Assembly (NCBI RefSeq): GCF_018917865.1 | Contig: NZ_JAHLPM010000010.1 | Span: 62,001 to 126,000, forward strand | Origin: Tissierella simiarum | Lineage (GTDB): Bacteria > Bacillota > Clostridia > Tissierellales > Tissierellaceae | DNA: 64,000 bases | Direction of reading: 5' to 3' | Shown here: in pieces, positions 8,940-19,022 of the stretch | How positions within the stretch are numbered: position 1 is the first letter of the stretch | Layout of the letters: every line of letters begins with the position of its first letter | Notes under the pieces: model-generated | What the model was told of the DNA's origin: nothing | Databases searched by the model: none | The model's input: only the letters and a program-made list of their open reading frames with translations | Translations under genes and position numbers: made by a program

Positions 8940-9674
8940 CTATTTTTCTATTAAGTATTTCCAATACTTCATAGGCATATTTCTTTTTTGTAGTTTTGGA
9001 TTAGTTCTTTCTTTTATAGATATATGATTAAAATATTCTTTCCAAAGACATTGATAAGACTTTTCACCTTCTGCTAAATTTAGTATTTCTTTTAATTCTA
9101 TATCTTTTATTATCCATTCTTCTCTATTATACATAGCTGCAATGTTTCTTCTTATATCATGAATTACCCAATTTTCATTAGACATTCTCCTAGTAAAATA
9201 AGGTGCTATTAAGCCAACTATATTATGTTCTGGCTCTATAGGTCCATAAAATACGCCATTATCCAACTGTCTAAATCTTACTAAGCCTAGCATCCAATGT
9301 CTTTCTCTAGATACTTTTTGATATATATTATCCATTTCTAATACAAAATTATTGGCTAAATTTAAGTCTACATTTTTACCAATTTTAAATCCTAATCTTA
9401 AATAATTGAATATGATTACGCCATGATTCTCAACTTCTGATAAATAAACATAAAATACTTTCCTAAGAGCCTCAGATGAAATCTTACTTTCTATGGCTTT
9501 ATATACTTTCTCTGCCTTTTCTTTATTGGTATCAATATAAATTTTCTCTATTAAAAAATTTTCTTGAATCAGATCCTCTGATAATATTTTTTCTGGATTT
9601 TCCCTTCTATAATAGGCTTCATATATAGAAGTCAATAATCCATCAAAAGTCCCATCATAAATATAGATAACCAT
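8940..9674 (-). CDS. TIGR03915 family putative DNA metabolism protein
   Basis: A 244-residue protein starting [20 protein letters not shown], the hallmark opening of TIGR03915 (DUF4130-like). This family is nearly always encoded next to the TIGR03916 radical SAM protein, as here: the upstream gene's stop overlaps this start by one base (TAATG), so they are translationally coupled. The family is linked to DNA modification or repair by association, and its biochemical activity has not been assigned. The next gene down is ung. Confidence 0.85.
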   Translation of the reverse strand: MVIYIYDGTFDGLLTSIYEAYYRRENPEKILSEDLIQENFLIEKIYIDTNKEKAEKVYKAIESKISSEALRKVFYVYLSEVENHGVIIFNYLRLGFKIGKNVDLNLANNFVLEMDNIYQKVSRERHWMLGLVRFRQLDNGVFYGPIEPEHNIVGLIAPYFTRRMSNENWVIHDIRRNIAAMYNREEWIIKDIELKEILNLAEGEKSYQCLWKEYFNHISIKERTNPKLQKRNMPMKYWKYLIEK

Positions 9675-10978
9675 TAAAATTGACCTCCTATTTTAATGAT
9701 ATTATCCTCCATAGTTAAGCTAGGATAAAGAGAAAACATAGACAATTGCTCTATATCTGTATTAGGTTCATTTTTATATTTATCTATTACCAATTTATTT
9801 CTTATGTACTCACTATTCATGTTCTTCAATCCATAATGCTTTCCTTTACAAGTTATAAAATATCTAGCTCTTTTTAAAACAATACCAAGTTTTTTTAAAT
9901 CATAAAAATCTAAAGAAGAAAATTTTCTTGAAGAAATTATCCTCATAGCTGACTTTACTCCTATTCCTGGAACTCTTAACAGCATGTCATAATCAGCTCT
10001 GTTAATCTCTACTGGAAATAGATGAATATTTCTTAAAGCCCAATCACATTTAGGGTCCAATTCTAAATCAAAATTTGGTTTAGAATTATCTAAAAGTTCA
10101 TCTGCATTATAACCATAAAATCTTAAAAGCCAGTCAGCTTGATACAATCTATTTTCCCTTACAAGAGGTGGAGATTTCAATACTGGTAATTTAGGGTTTG
10201 CAGATACAGGCACATAGGCAGAATAATATACTCTTTTCAAATTATATCCTTTATACAATCCTTCCGATAATTTTAATATTTTTAAGTCATTATCTCCTGT
10301 AGCTCCAACAATAAGTTGAGTTGTCTGCCCTGCTGGTACAAATTTGGGACTAGCTCTAAACTTTTTTCTCTCCTCTACTGATTGAATCATTTTAGTTTTT
10401 ATAAGCCCCATAGGCTTTATAATGCTTTCCTTATTTTTTTGAGGTGCTAATAACTTTAACCCTTCATTACTTGGTAGTTCTATATTGACACTCATTCTAT
10501 CTACATAAGTTCCTGCTTTTTCAATGATTTCTTTATCTGCACCAGGAATAGCCTTTAAATGAATATATCCATTAAAATTTTCTTCCTCTCTAAGCTTTTT
10601 TACAATCTGAAGGAGTTGTTCCATAGTATAGTTAGGGTTTCTATACACAGCAGAACTCAAGAATAAACCCTCAATATAGTTTCTTTTATAAAAATTTATA
10701 GTTAAATCTACTACTTCTTCTGGTGTAAACATAGCTCTAGATAAATCGTTAGAATACCTATTAACACAATAAGCACAATCATATATACAATAGTTAGTAA
10801 ATAGTATTTTAAATAAAGATATACATCTTCCGTCATCAGACCAGCTATGACATATACCACTAACACTGGCTTCACCTAAGCCTCCCTTTTTATTTCTTCT
10901 ATTACTTCCACTTGAAGAACAAGAAACATCATACTTAGCTGCATCAGACAATATTTTTAACTTTTCTAAAACGTTCAT
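9674..10978 (-). CDS. Putative DNA modification/repair radical SAM protein (TIGR03916)
   Basis: A 434-residue radical SAM protein. The cluster motif is YCIYDCAYC (C-x3-C-x2-C) near residue 70, followed by a TIM-barrel. Near residues 330-350 a helix-hairpin-helix (LLRVPGIGVKSAMRIISSR) suggests DNA binding. Radical SAM domain plus HhH and coupling to the TIGR03915 gene match the known pair. The reaction is not established for the family. GGAGTG precedes the ATG. Confidence 0.88.
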   Translation of the reverse strand: MNVLEKLKILSDAAKYDVSCSSSGSNRRNKKGGLGEASVSGICHSWSDDGRCISLFKILFTNYCIYDCAYCVNRYSNDLSRAMFTPEEVVDLTINFYKRNYIEGLFLSSAVYRNPNYTMEQLLQIVKKLREEENFNGYIHLKAIPGADKEIIEKAGTYVDRMSVNIELPSNEGLKLLAPQKNKESIIKPMGLIKTKMIQSVEERKKFRASPKFVPAGQTTQLIVGATGDNDLKILKLSEGLYKGYNLKRVYYSAYVPVSANPKLPVLKSPPLVRENRLYQADWLLRFYGYNADELLDNSKPNFDLELDPKCDWALRNIHLFPVEINRADYDMLLRVPGIGVKSAMRIISSRKFSSLDFYDLKKLGIVLKRARYFITCKGKHYGLKNMNSEYIRNKLVIDKYKNEPNTDIEQLSMFSLYPSLTMEDNIIKIGGQF

Positions 10979-11145
10979 AATATCACTCCATAATTTTCAT
11001 ATATCTTTACTTTATTCTACTATAATTATACCCATTTTTCAAACATATGTTCTCTTTTTCCAAAAAATATATTATATTCTTTATAATTAATTTCTTAAAT
11101 AAAACTACTGATAAAATAGACTTTATGATAAGATTTATATTAAAA

Positions 11146-11171
11146 GAATGTATATTATGAATGTATATTAT
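11146..11171. repeat. Perfect tandem 13-bp repeat upstream of the sigma-54 activator
   Basis: The unit GAATGTATATTAT occurs twice head to tail (11146-11158, 11159-11171), ending 31 bases before the activator's start. It overlaps the likely promoter region and could be a regulator site or a -10 duplication. Nothing else is seen in the 10979-11202 gap. Confidence 0.5.
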
Positions 11172-11202
11172 TTAATATATATAATAACTTGGAGTTGATG
11201 AA

Positions 11203-12543
11203 ATGAATATAAATAGTTGGGTAAAGATTATTTTAGATTCTCTTTATGATGGAGTTCTCATAGCAGATAGTGACTATATAGTAAGATATATTAATCCTGC
11301 TTATACTAGAATAACACAGGTTGAAGCTGAACACATCTTGGAAAAACCTTTAACTGATACTAGACCAGGAGCTAGATTGCCCTACGTTATAAAAAGTGGC
11401 AAACAGCTATTAGGTGTTCCAAGAAAGGTTGGAAATGTGGAATACATTGTAAACATGGTTCCTATTATGGAAAACGGAGAAATAATAGGAGGAATCTCTA
11501 TATTAAATGAAGTAAATGACATATATAAACTTACTGAACAACTAAAGCAGTCTACTATGACTATTAAAAAACTAGAAACTCGTATGAAAAGTATTGAAAA
11601 AGCTAAGTATGTTTTTGGTGACATTATATCTGTAGATAAAAAGTCATTAGACACTAAAAACTTAGCTATAAAAATAGCAGAAAAAGGAACCAACGTTCTA
11701 ATTACAGGAGAAAGTGGAACAGGAAAAGAACTCTATGCCCATTCTATTCATAATGGAAGTAAACGACAAGATGGACCTTTTATTGCAGTTAACTGTGCTA
11801 CCTTTGATAGCAGTTTACTAGAAAGTGAACTATTTGGCTATGAAGAAGGGGCATTTACAGGAGCTAAGAAGGGAGGAAAAATTGGATTATTTGAATTGGC
11901 TAATGGGGGTACTTTATTTTTAGATGAAATTTCTGAAATGAACTATGGACTTCAAGCTAAGTTATTAAGGGTTCTTCAAGAAAACACCATAAGGCGTATT
12001 GGAGGTCTTAGCGAAATATCTATAGATGTAAGAATTATTGCAGCTACTAATAGAAATCTAGAGAAAATGATAGAAGAAAACAAATTTAGAAGAGATTTAT
12101 TTTATAGGATAGCTATTTTCCCTATAAATATTCCTCCACTAAGAGAAAGAAAAGAAGACATTAAGCCTCTTATAGATTATTTTATGAATCAAATTGCAAA
12201 TGAGTTAAAAAGAAGTATAAATATATCTGAAGATGTATTAAAAATACTTTATAATTATGAATGGCCAGGAAATATTAGAGAACTTAAAAATACTATAGAA
12301 TTTGCTGCAAATATGACAGACGACTACAATATTAGAGTAGACCACTTACCTAAAATAATTCAGGCAGAAGGAATAAAGAAAAATCTTATAAAGTTAAAGC
12401 CTTTAGAAGAAGTAGCTAAAGAAGCTGAAATAGCTGAAATAAAAAAAGCCATATATACTTATGGAGATACTGTAGAAGGCAAGAAAAAAGTTGCAAAGGC
12501 TTTAGGTATTTCTCTAGCCACTCTTTATAATAAACTTAAATAA
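11203..12543 (+). CDS. Sigma-54-dependent PAS-domain activator
   Basis: A 446-residue bacterial enhancer-binding protein. A PAS sensor spans about residues 8-105. The AAA+ domain has Walker A GESGTGKE (169-176), the sigma-54 contact loop GAFTGA (216-221) and Walker [11 protein letters not shown] Fis-type HTH closes the C-terminus ([18 protein letters not shown]). It should bind upstream sites and open sigma-54 promoters when the PAS domain senses its ligand. The gene directly downstream has a consensus -24/-12 promoter, making the CitMHS-AtuA operon the obvious target. Confidence 0.94.
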   Translation: MNINSWVKIILDSLYDGVLIADSDYIVRYINPAYTRITQVEAEHILEKPLTDTRPGARLPYVIKSGKQLLGVPRKVGNVEYIVNMVPIMENGEIIGGISILNEVNDIYKLTEQLKQSTMTIKKLETRMKSIEKAKYVFGDIISVDKKSLDTKNLAIKIAEKGTNVLITGESGTGKELYAHSIHNGSKRQDGPFIAVNCATFDSSLLESELFGYEEGAFTGAKKGGKIGLFELANGGTLFLDEISEMNYGLQAKLLRVLQENTIRRIGGLSEISIDVRIIAATNRNLEKMIEENKFRRDLFYRIAIFPINIPPLRERKEDIKPLIDYFMNQIANELKRSINISEDVLKILYNYEWPGNIRELKNTIEFAANMTDDYNIRVDHLPKIIQAEGIKKNLIKLKPLEEVAKEAEIAEIKKAIYTYGDTVEGKKKVAKALGISLATLYNKLK

Positions 12544-12575
12544 AAGCTTTTTCTAAAATTTTAGAAAAAGCTTTT
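12542..12575 (+). terminator. Intrinsic terminator of the sigma-54 activator gene
   Basis: A 34-base perfect palindrome (arms 12542-12558 and 12559-12575) overlapping the TAA and followed by ATTTTTT. Its inner TTTTAGAAAAA recurs further down the gap, so part of it may also serve as a protein site. Confidence 0.85.
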
Positions 12576-12805
12576 ATTTTTTATAATATTTTAGAAAAAT
12601 ATCTTTATATAGATCTAATCTCAGTATTGATATTTTTTTATCAATATTCTTTTATATCTTTCTAATATTCTAGAAATAATAGATTATATCTTTTATTGTA
12701 ATTTTAACAATTTATAATTTTATAATGTATTCGTTATCATAGATACTGTGATTTTTACTATGTAGTACTTATGTTAGAAAAATTTTATTTATATAAAATC
12801 AATTT

Positions 12806-12821
12806 TGGCATAACCTTTGCA
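12806..12821 (+). promoter_or_regulatory. Sigma-54 (-24/-12) promoter
   Basis: TGGCATAACCTTTGCA: GG at 807-808 and GC at 819-820 are exactly 10 bases apart, matching the TGGCAC-N5-TTGC consensus. It lies 49 bases before the CitMHS start. The stretch 12576-12780 upstream holds repeated TTAGAAAAA-like and TTCTAGAA motifs (12590-12600, 12661-12677, 12774-12783) that could be activator sites, and no gene. Confidence 0.88.
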
Positions 12822-12869
12822 AAAGTAATCTGTTAAATAAATTATATATTTTTCAGGAGGGATTTTTTA

Positions 12870-14165
12870 ATGTTAGCATTACTGGGTTTTTTAACAATCA
12901 TTATTTTATTAATTCTTATAATGACAAAAAAAGCTTCCCCCGTTGTAGCACTAATTGCTGTTCCTACTGTGGCTGCAATTATAGGAGGTTTTGGAAATCA
13001 ATTAAATGATTTTATTATTGATGGAATAAAATCTATTGCACCAACGGGAACCATGTTCATTTTTGCAATTCTATTTTTCGGTATTTTAACAGATGCAGGA
13101 ACTTTTGAACCTATTATCAATAAAATACTTAAAATTGTAGGAAAAGATCCTATTAAAATTGCTATAGGTACTGCAATCTTAGCTATGCTTGTTCATTTAG
13201 ACGGTTCAGGCGCTGTAACGTTTTTAGTAACTATTCCAGCCATGCTTCCTTTATATGATGCTCTTGGTATGCAAAGAACTACTTTAGCAACTATTGTAGC
13301 TTTATCTGCTGGAACTATGAACGTTTTACCATGGGGAGGTCCTACCATAAGAGCTGCTTCTTCTTTAGAAGTACCTGTAACAGAACTATTTAATCCGCTA
13401 CTAATACCAGTATTAGTTGGTCTACTATTCGTATTATTTATATCTTACAGATTAGGTAAAAAAGAAAAAACAAGACTTGGCAATCTAGAAATAAGCAATA
13501 TAAAAATGGATAGAGAAGTGGACAAAGAAAAACAAAAATTAGCTAGGCCTCATTTATTTTGGATAAACATCTTAACTATTATTGTAGCCATAATCGTCCT
13601 TATCATGGGAAAATATTCTCCTACAGTAATATTTATGTTAGCTTTTGCTATCTCTTTAGTAATTAATTATCCAAGTGTTGACGATCAAAGAGAAAGAATA
13701 GATGCTCATGCAAAAGCAGCACTTATGATGGCAAGTATATTATTCGCTGCTGGTTCCTTTACAGGAATATTGAAAGGTGCAGGAATGTTAGCTGCTATGG
13801 CAGATGTTACAGTATCCATTATACCTGCTTCTTTAGGAAAATTTATTCCAATTATTACAGGTATTATAGCTATGCCAGCCAGCTTGTTGTTCGACCCAGA
13901 CTCCTTTTATTTTGGAGTTCTTCCAGTACTTTCAGAAGCTGCTAGTGCCTTTGGTATCAGTGCTATTAGTGTAGGTAGAGCAGCTATACTAGGTCAAATG
14001 ACAACAGGTTTCCCTATTAGTCCTCTTACTGGTGCTACTTTCCTATTAGTAGGTCTTACAGGTGTAGACTTAGGAGAGCATCAGAAGAAAACTATACCTT
14101 ATGCTTTTGCAACTACTATTGTTATGTTAATAGTTTCGATAATTATTGGGGTAATTGCAATATAA
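12870..14165 (+). CDS. CitMHS-family carboxylate:cation symporter
   Basis: A 431-residue membrane protein with 11-12 hydrophobic segments, starting with a TM helix at residue 1. Conserved stretches include HLDGSGAVTFLVTIPAMLPLY and LPWGGPTIRAASSL, typical of CitMHS carriers that import metal-complexed citrate or related carboxylates. AGGAGGG precedes the ATG. It is the first gene of a sigma-54 operon with two AtuA-type genes, which suggests uptake of the organic acid that they help metabolise. The substrate is not determined. Confidence 0.88.
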   Translation: MLALLGFLTIIILLILIMTKKASPVVALIAVPTVAAIIGGFGNQLNDFIIDGIKSIAPTGTMFIFAILFFGILTDAGTFEPIINKILKIVGKDPIKIAIGTAILAMLVHLDGSGAVTFLVTIPAMLPLYDALGMQRTTLATIVALSAGTMNVLPWGGPTIRAASSLEVPVTELFNPLLIPVLVGLLFVLFISYRLGKKEKTRLGNLEISNIKMDREVDKEKQKLARPHLFWINILTIIVAIIVLIMGKYSPTVIFMLAFAISLVINYPSVDDQRERIDAHAKAALMMASILFAAGSFTGILKGAGMLAAMADVTVSIIPASLGKFIPIITGIIAMPASLLFDPDSFYFGVLPVLSEAASAFGISAISVGRAAILGQMTTGFPISPLTGATFLLVGLTGVDLGEHQKKTIPYAFATTIVMLIVSIIIGVIAI

Positions 14166-14213
14166 GTTAATTATATTTAGAATTTAGATTGGTTAATTAG
14201 AGGAGGTTTTACT

Positions 14214-15569
14214 ATGAAAAAGATACGTATTGGTTCTGGTGCTGGATATGGAGGAGATAGACTAGAACCAGCCCTAGAAGTTATGGAAAAAGGTAATATA
14301 GATTATATTATATTTGAATGTTTAGCTGAAAGAACTATTGCTATAGCTCAAGAGCAAAAGTTAAAGAATCCAGATAAAGGATATAACAGCCTTTTAGAAT
14401 ATAGAATGGATAAGGTTCTGCCTTTATGTGCTGAAAAAGGAATAAAAGTAATTACTAATATGGGTGCTGCAAATCCTACGGCAGCAGTAAAAGTCATAAA
14501 GGAAATGGCAAAATCCAAAGGCATTAAAGGATTAAAAATTGCAGCTGTATTAGGTGATGACATCTATGATTCTATAGATAAATATATGGATTATAATGTG
14601 CTAGAACTAGGTACAAAACTAGAATCCATAAAAGAAAAGATTGTTTCTGCCAATGTCTATCTCGGAGTAGATGGTATATTAGAAGCATTAAAAAACGGTG
14701 CAGATATTATTGTTACAGGTCGCTGTGCAGATCCTTCCTTAGTTCTTGCACCAGTTATATATGAATTTGGTTGGGATATAGACAATTATGACTTAATAGG
14801 AAAAGGTATTATGGCAGGTCATTTATTAGAGTGTGGTGGACAAGTTACAGGAGGCTATTTTTCTGATCCTGGATATAAAGATATTCCAAATCTTTGGAAA
14901 TTAGGGTTTCCAATAGCTGAAATAAGTGAAAATGGAGATGTTCTCATTACTAAAGTTGATGGTTCTGGTGGAATGGTTACTACGGCAACTTGTAAAGAAC
15001 AACTACTTTATGAAATCCACGATCCATCAACTTATATTACTCCAGATGGAATAGCTGATTATACCAATGTAACCATGAAAGAAATTGAAAAAGATAAAGT
15101 CCTCGTAACAGGAGGTACTGGAAGGAAAAAAACTGATACTCTAAAGGTTAGTATAGGTTATAGGGATAGTTTTATAGGTGAAGGAGAAATAAGCTATGGT
15201 GGTACTGGTGCTTATGAAAGAGCTAAGTTAGCTGGTGAAATTGTAGAAAAAAGACTAGAACTTATTGGATGTAAAGTTGAAGAACTTAGAATTGATTATA
15301 TCGGAGTTAACTCATTATATAAAGATAGTATTAGTAAATATATGTTTAATGATAATTCTTTATGTAAAGAAGTAAGACTTAGAGTATCCGGCAGAACCCT
15401 TGATAAAAAAGAAGCAGAAAAAATAGCCAATGAAGTTGAGTCCCTATATACCAATGGACCTTCAGCTGGTGGTGGAGCAACAAAATCTGTAAAAGAAGTA
15501 GTAGCTATTGCTTCCATCTTTGTTCCTCGAGATGATATTACTATAAATACTATTTATGAGGAGGTATAG
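14214..15569 (+). CDS. Acyclic terpene utilisation AtuA-like protein (DUF1446)
   Basis: A 451-residue protein with the AtuA opening (KIRIGSGAGYGGDRLEPALEV) and the conserved VTGRCADPSLVLAPVIYEFGW and GHLLECGGQVTGGYF blocks. Length matches stand-alone AtuA domains. AtuA is required for citronellol/geranyl-CoA breakdown in Pseudomonas, and its exact chemistry is unclear. In Clostridia the family is usually beside a carboxylate transporter and the small partner found here, suggesting hydroxyacid metabolism. GAGGAGG precedes the ATG. It is followed 4 bases later by the small gene. Confidence 0.85.
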   Translation: MKKIRIGSGAGYGGDRLEPALEVMEKGNIDYIIFECLAERTIAIAQEQKLKNPDKGYNSLLEYRMDKVLPLCAEKGIKVITNMGAANPTAAVKVIKEMAKSKGIKGLKIAAVLGDDIYDSIDKYMDYNVLELGTKLESIKEKIVSANVYLGVDGILEALKNGADIIVTGRCADPSLVLAPVIYEFGWDIDNYDLIGKGIMAGHLLECGGQVTGGYFSDPGYKDIPNLWKLGFPIAEISENGDVLITKVDGSGGMVTTATCKEQLLYEIHDPSTYITPDGIADYTNVTMKEIEKDKVLVTGGTGRKKTDTLKVSIGYRDSFIGEGEISYGGTGAYERAKLAGEIVEKRLELIGCKVEELRIDYIGVNSLYKDSISKYMFNDNSLCKEVRLRVSGRTLDKKEAEKIANEVESLYTNGPSAGGGATKSVKEVVAIASIFVPRDDITINTIYEEV

Positions 15570-15573
15570 TATA

Positions 15574-15873
15574 ATGAAGTTAAAAGAAATTGCTCATTCA
15601 AGAACTGGTGATAAAGGTAATATTTCTAATATATCCTTAATTGTATATAAAGAAGAAGATTATGAAATAATTAAAGAAAAAGTTACAGAAGAAAAGGTTA
15701 AGGAATGGTTTAAGGATATTGTCCATGGAGAAGTTATAAGATACGAACTTCCCAAATTAGGGGCTTTAAACTTTGTTATGGATCAAGCTTTAGGTGGAGG
15801 AGTTACAAGATCTTTATCTATAGATAAACATGGTAAAAGCCTTAGTTCAGCTTTATTAGAAATGGATATATAA
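15574..15873 (+). CDS. AtuA-associated small protein
   Basis: A 99-residue protein starting MKLKEIAHSRTGDKGNISNISL, matching the AtuA-like C-terminal ferredoxin-fold domain (RTGDKGN motif) that is fused to AtuA in some bacteria and separate here. An upstream ATG at 15556 lies inside the preceding gene. The ATG at 15574 follows GAGGAGG and is chosen. It probably forms a complex with the AtuA-like protein. Confidence 0.82.
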   Translation: MKLKEIAHSRTGDKGNISNISLIVYKEEDYEIIKEKVTEEKVKEWFKDIVHGEVIRYELPKLGALNFVMDQALGGGVTRSLSIDKHGKSLSSALLEMDI

Positions 15874-15876
15874 AGT

Positions 15877-15908
15877 AAAAAGATAGGGTGAAATTACCCT
15901 ATCTTTTT
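15877..15908. terminator. Bidirectional intrinsic terminator
   Basis: A 13-bp perfect stem (15877-15889 / 15896-15908) with a GAAATT loop and A/T tracts on both sides. It ends the AtuA operon and the converging trk operon. Confidence 0.88.
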
Positions 15909-15933
15909 ATTATTTAAAGAATATATTCTTGAC

Positions 15934-17400
15934 CTAAGGAATAATCTTATTTACTCCCTCATTCCTCCAATTTTTTGGTGCAAGTAAAGCAATTATAGTA
16001 AATAGTTCTAATCTACCTAATAACATAAATAAAGATAATAAGGCTTTACTCATACCACTAAAATCTCCAAAAGTTCTTGCAGGTCCTACAAATCCAAATC
16101 CAGGTCCAATATTACCTAAAGTTGCGGCTACAGAACTAGCAGCACTTTCTAAATCTATTCCTTCTAGGGATATAATGATTGTCCCTAGAACAAAGATAAC
16201 TACATATAAAGCTAAAAAACTATTTATCCCTGCTATTGTTTCATTGGGTATGACTTTCTCCCCATTTTTTATTGGTATAATTGCTCTAGGATGAAATATC
16301 TTAGAGATTTCTCTTTTAATTAATTTAAACAGTACTAATATTCTAATAACCTTCATTCCACCTGCTGTTGAGCCAGCACATCCTCCTATAAACATGAGTA
16401 AAAATAGGATAGCTTTACTAAAGGTTGGCCATAAATCAAAATTGGCTGTAGAATAACCTGTAGTAGTAATAATTGAACTTACTTGAAAAAAAGCATCTCT
16501 TAGGGATATTCCTAAGTTATCATATAACGTCATATATAAATTAATTGTAATTAGTATAACTGCTGTAAACACTATCCCTAAATATAACTTTAGCTCCTGA
16601 TCTTTTACTACTTCTCTCCATTTTCCTTTAAATAAGGAATAATATATAGAAAAGTTTACACCTGACAAAACCATAAAAGTACCAATTATAATGTGTATAT
16701 AAGAACTATTATAAGCACCTACACTTGCATTCATAGTTGAAAATCCACCAGTTCCTACTGTTCCAAAAGTATAAACAGCAGATTCAAACAAAGACATACC
16801 GCCAATTTTAAGCAATATTATCTGTAAAACTGTTATAGTAAAATAAGTTGTATATAAAATCTTTGCAGTATCTTTAATCCTAGGTGCTATTTTTCCCGCT
16901 ATTGGTCCTGGGCTTTCTGCTTTAAATATTTGAAATCCGCCTATACCTAAGGCAGGTAGTAGAGCAATAGTAAAAACTAATATTCCCATTCCTCCGATCC
17001 AGTGAGTAAAAGACCTCCAAAACAAAATGCCCTTAGGAAGGATTTCTACATCAGCTATTACTGTTGCTCCTGTAGTAGTCAATCCAGATACAGTTTCAAA
17101 AAACGCATCTATAAAAGATGGGGCACTACCAGATAAAAAAAGAGGTAATGCTCCAAACAATGACGCTAAGAACCATCCAAGAGAAACTATAGCTAATCCT
17201 TCTTTTGTACTTATATGATTTTTATCGCCTATTTTTCTTAACATTGCTAATCCAATTACACCAGTTATGAATATACTAATTAAAAAAGCTAATTTATCGC
17301 CTTGATTATAAAACAACGACACCACTAAAGACGGTACCATAAGCAAGGATTCAAATATTAGTATATTACCTAGTACATTTATTACGATTCCATAGTTCAC
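15934..17400 (-). CDS. trkH: Trk/Ktr potassium uptake membrane subunit (TrkH family)
   Basis: A 488-residue channel-like K+ translocator with about ten TM segments. Selectivity-filter loops such as TVSGLTTTGATV, FGTVGTGGFST, SIITTTGYSTAN and ATLGNIGPGFG have the repeated T/G-rich pattern of TrkH. The start is GTG at 17400 after GGGAGG and overlaps the trkA end by 35 bases, so the pair is coupled. It works with the TrkA-type regulator encoded just upstream. Confidence 0.94.
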   Translation of the reverse strand: MNYGIVINVLGNILIFESLLMVPSLVVSLFYNQGDKLAFLISIFITGVIGLAMLRKIGDKNHISTKEGLAIVSLGWFLASLFGALPLFLSGSAPSFIDAFFETVSGLTTTGATVIADVEILPKGILFWRSFTHWIGGMGILVFTIALLPALGIGGFQIFKAESPGPIAGKIAPRIKDTAKILYTTYFTITVLQIILLKIGGMSLFESAVYTFGTVGTGGFSTMNASVGAYNSSYIHIIIGTFMVLSGVNFSIYYSLFKGKWREVVKDQELKLYLGIVFTAVILITINLYMTLYDNLGISLRDAFFQVSSIITTTGYSTANFDLWPTFSKAILFLLMFIGGCAGSTAGGMKVIRILVLFKLIKREISKIFHPRAIIPIKNGEKVIPNETIAGINSFLALYVVIFVLGTIIISLEGIDLESAASSVAATLGNIGPGFGFVGPARTFGDFSGMSKALLSLFMLLGRLELFTIIALLAPKNWRNEGVNKIIP

Positions 17401-18757
17401 TAAATATTCCTCCCTTACGTGGCTTAATGAACATTTTTAAAGATGGTAAGTCTGAAGCTAAACTAAATATAATTATTCTGTCATTAGCATGGATAATAGA
17501 CTTTCCATTTGGTATTATTACTTGCCCTTTATGAACTATTGCTCCAATAATTATGCCCTCTGGTAAATTTAATTCAGCTAAGGGCTTTCCGATATAAGGT
17601 AAATCCTCTCCTGCTATTATTTCTGTAACTTCTCCTTCTCCCCCTAACAATAAGGAAACTGACACAACCTTTCCACCACGTATATACTTCAATATATTGC
17701 TTGCTGTAATATAAACAGGATTTAAAGCTACATCTATACCTAATTTATCAATAATTTTAATATAATTTGGTCTGCTAATCTTTGCAATAGTCTTTGGAAC
17801 TCCTGCTTGTTTAGCCATTAAAGCCATTAGAAGGTTCTGCTCATCATAACCTGTTGCTCCAACAAAGGCATCCATAGAAGCCAAATCTTCTTCTTCTAGA
17901 AGATGAATATCTGTTCCATCTCCATGAATCACTAAAACATTGTTTAGTTTTTGTGATAACTCTTGGCAGCGATTTTTATCTTGTTCTACAATGGTTACAG
18001 TTATATTTGATGCCATTAAACCTTTAGCCAAATAATAGCCTATTTTCCCGCCACCAAATATCATTACCTTTTCAATTTGTCTTCTTATATGACCTTCTTC
18101 AAACCTATGGCTTAATCTCTTAATGTCATTGCTTTTTCCTATAACATGAATAACATCATTTTCTATTAATTCTGTTGACCCATTGGGAATAATAATATTC
18201 CCATCTCTAGATATAGCTGTTATAAGTAAGCCTTCAAAGCCCTTGAGATCCATAAGTTTTTTTCCAACAAATTCTTCCATATAACCTATATTAAAATCTA
18301 CCATTGTAACCTTGCCACTAGCAAAGTCATCTGAGTGAAAACTATAACTCTTTAATAGGAATTTTTCAATTGCTTGAGATGTTGCCAATTCTGGATTTAT
18401 AATATGATCTATTCCCATTTCTGTTTTAACAAAATCCAACTGCTCCATATATTCTGGGTTTCTAATACGAGCTACAGTCTTTTTACAACCAACTTTTTTT
18501 GCTAAAGAACAAATAACCGTATTAGTTTCATCACTATTAGTGGCTGCTACAAGTAAATCATAAGTTTTTATATCTAGTTCCTTAAGAACACTTATATCAA
18601 TACCATTAGCAGTAACCGTTAATACATCTAGGTGTTCATTTATTCTTTCTAGTATTTTTGAATTTGAATCTATCAAGGTTACATCTATATCCTCATAAAC
18701 CATGGCTTCTGCTAATTTATGACCTAATTTCCCAGCTCCTACTATCATTACTTTCAT
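17366..18757 (-). CDS. trkA: Trk potassium transport regulatory protein TrkA (two RCK domains)
   Basis: A 463-residue cytoplasmic NAD(H)-binding regulator. It contains two RCK_N/RCK_C units: Rossmann motifs at residues 1-12 (MKVMIVGAGKLGHKLAE) and near 230 (VMIFGGGKIGYYLAKG), each followed by a TrkA_C domain. It gates the TrkH channel. It is first in the operon, with AGGTG before the ATG. No riboswitch is seen in the 18758-18976 leader, which holds only AT-rich sequence. Confidence 0.95.
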   Translation of the reverse strand: MKVMIVGAGKLGHKLAEAMVYEDIDVTLIDSNSKILERINEHLDVLTVTANGIDISVLKELDIKTYDLLVAATNSDETNTVICSLAKKVGCKKTVARIRNPEYMEQLDFVKTEMGIDHIINPELATSQAIEKFLLKSYSFHSDDFASGKVTMVDFNIGYMEEFVGKKLMDLKGFEGLLITAISRDGNIIIPNGSTELIENDVIHVIGKSNDIKRLSHRFEEGHIRRQIEKVMIFGGGKIGYYLAKGLMASNITVTIVEQDKNRCQELSQKLNNVLVIHGDGTDIHLLEEEDLASMDAFVGATGYDEQNLLMALMAKQAGVPKTIAKISRPNYIKIIDKLGIDVALNPVYITASNILKYIRGGKVVSVSLLLGGEGEVTEIIAGEDLPYIGKPLAELNLPEGIIIGAIVHKGQVIIPNGKSIIHANDRIIIFSLASDLPSLKMFIKPRKGGIFSELWNRNKCTR

Positions 18758-18976
18758 TTAATTTCACCTCTTCTCCATATTATCAGATCATTTGATATAA
18801 CATATAAATAAAGTATAAAAACACCTACACATAGTAAGCATTTATTATAATCATAAGACCAATTTCATTAAAAATCAACAATAGCTTATTATATTATTAT
18901 AATATTTTATGTATATATAATTCTTTAAAACATATAAACTGTAAATAAATACTTTATCTTAAATAAAAGATAGCAT

Positions 18977-19010
18977 ATAAGGACAGATCCATTAATGGAT
19001 CTGTCCTTAT
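18977..19010 (-). terminator. Intrinsic terminator, 34-base perfect palindrome
   Basis: A 34-base perfect palindrome (17-base half-arms) around CCATTAATGG, 12 bases past the stop of the ABC permease gene on the minus strand. It closes the GntR-ABC operon. Confidence 0.82.
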
Positions 19011-19022
19011 ATATTAAAGATT

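Noticed and set aside
18758-18976. c-di-AMP or other riboswitch ahead of trkA
   Set aside because: The leader is AT-rich and lacks the conserved blocks of known K+-linked riboswitches.
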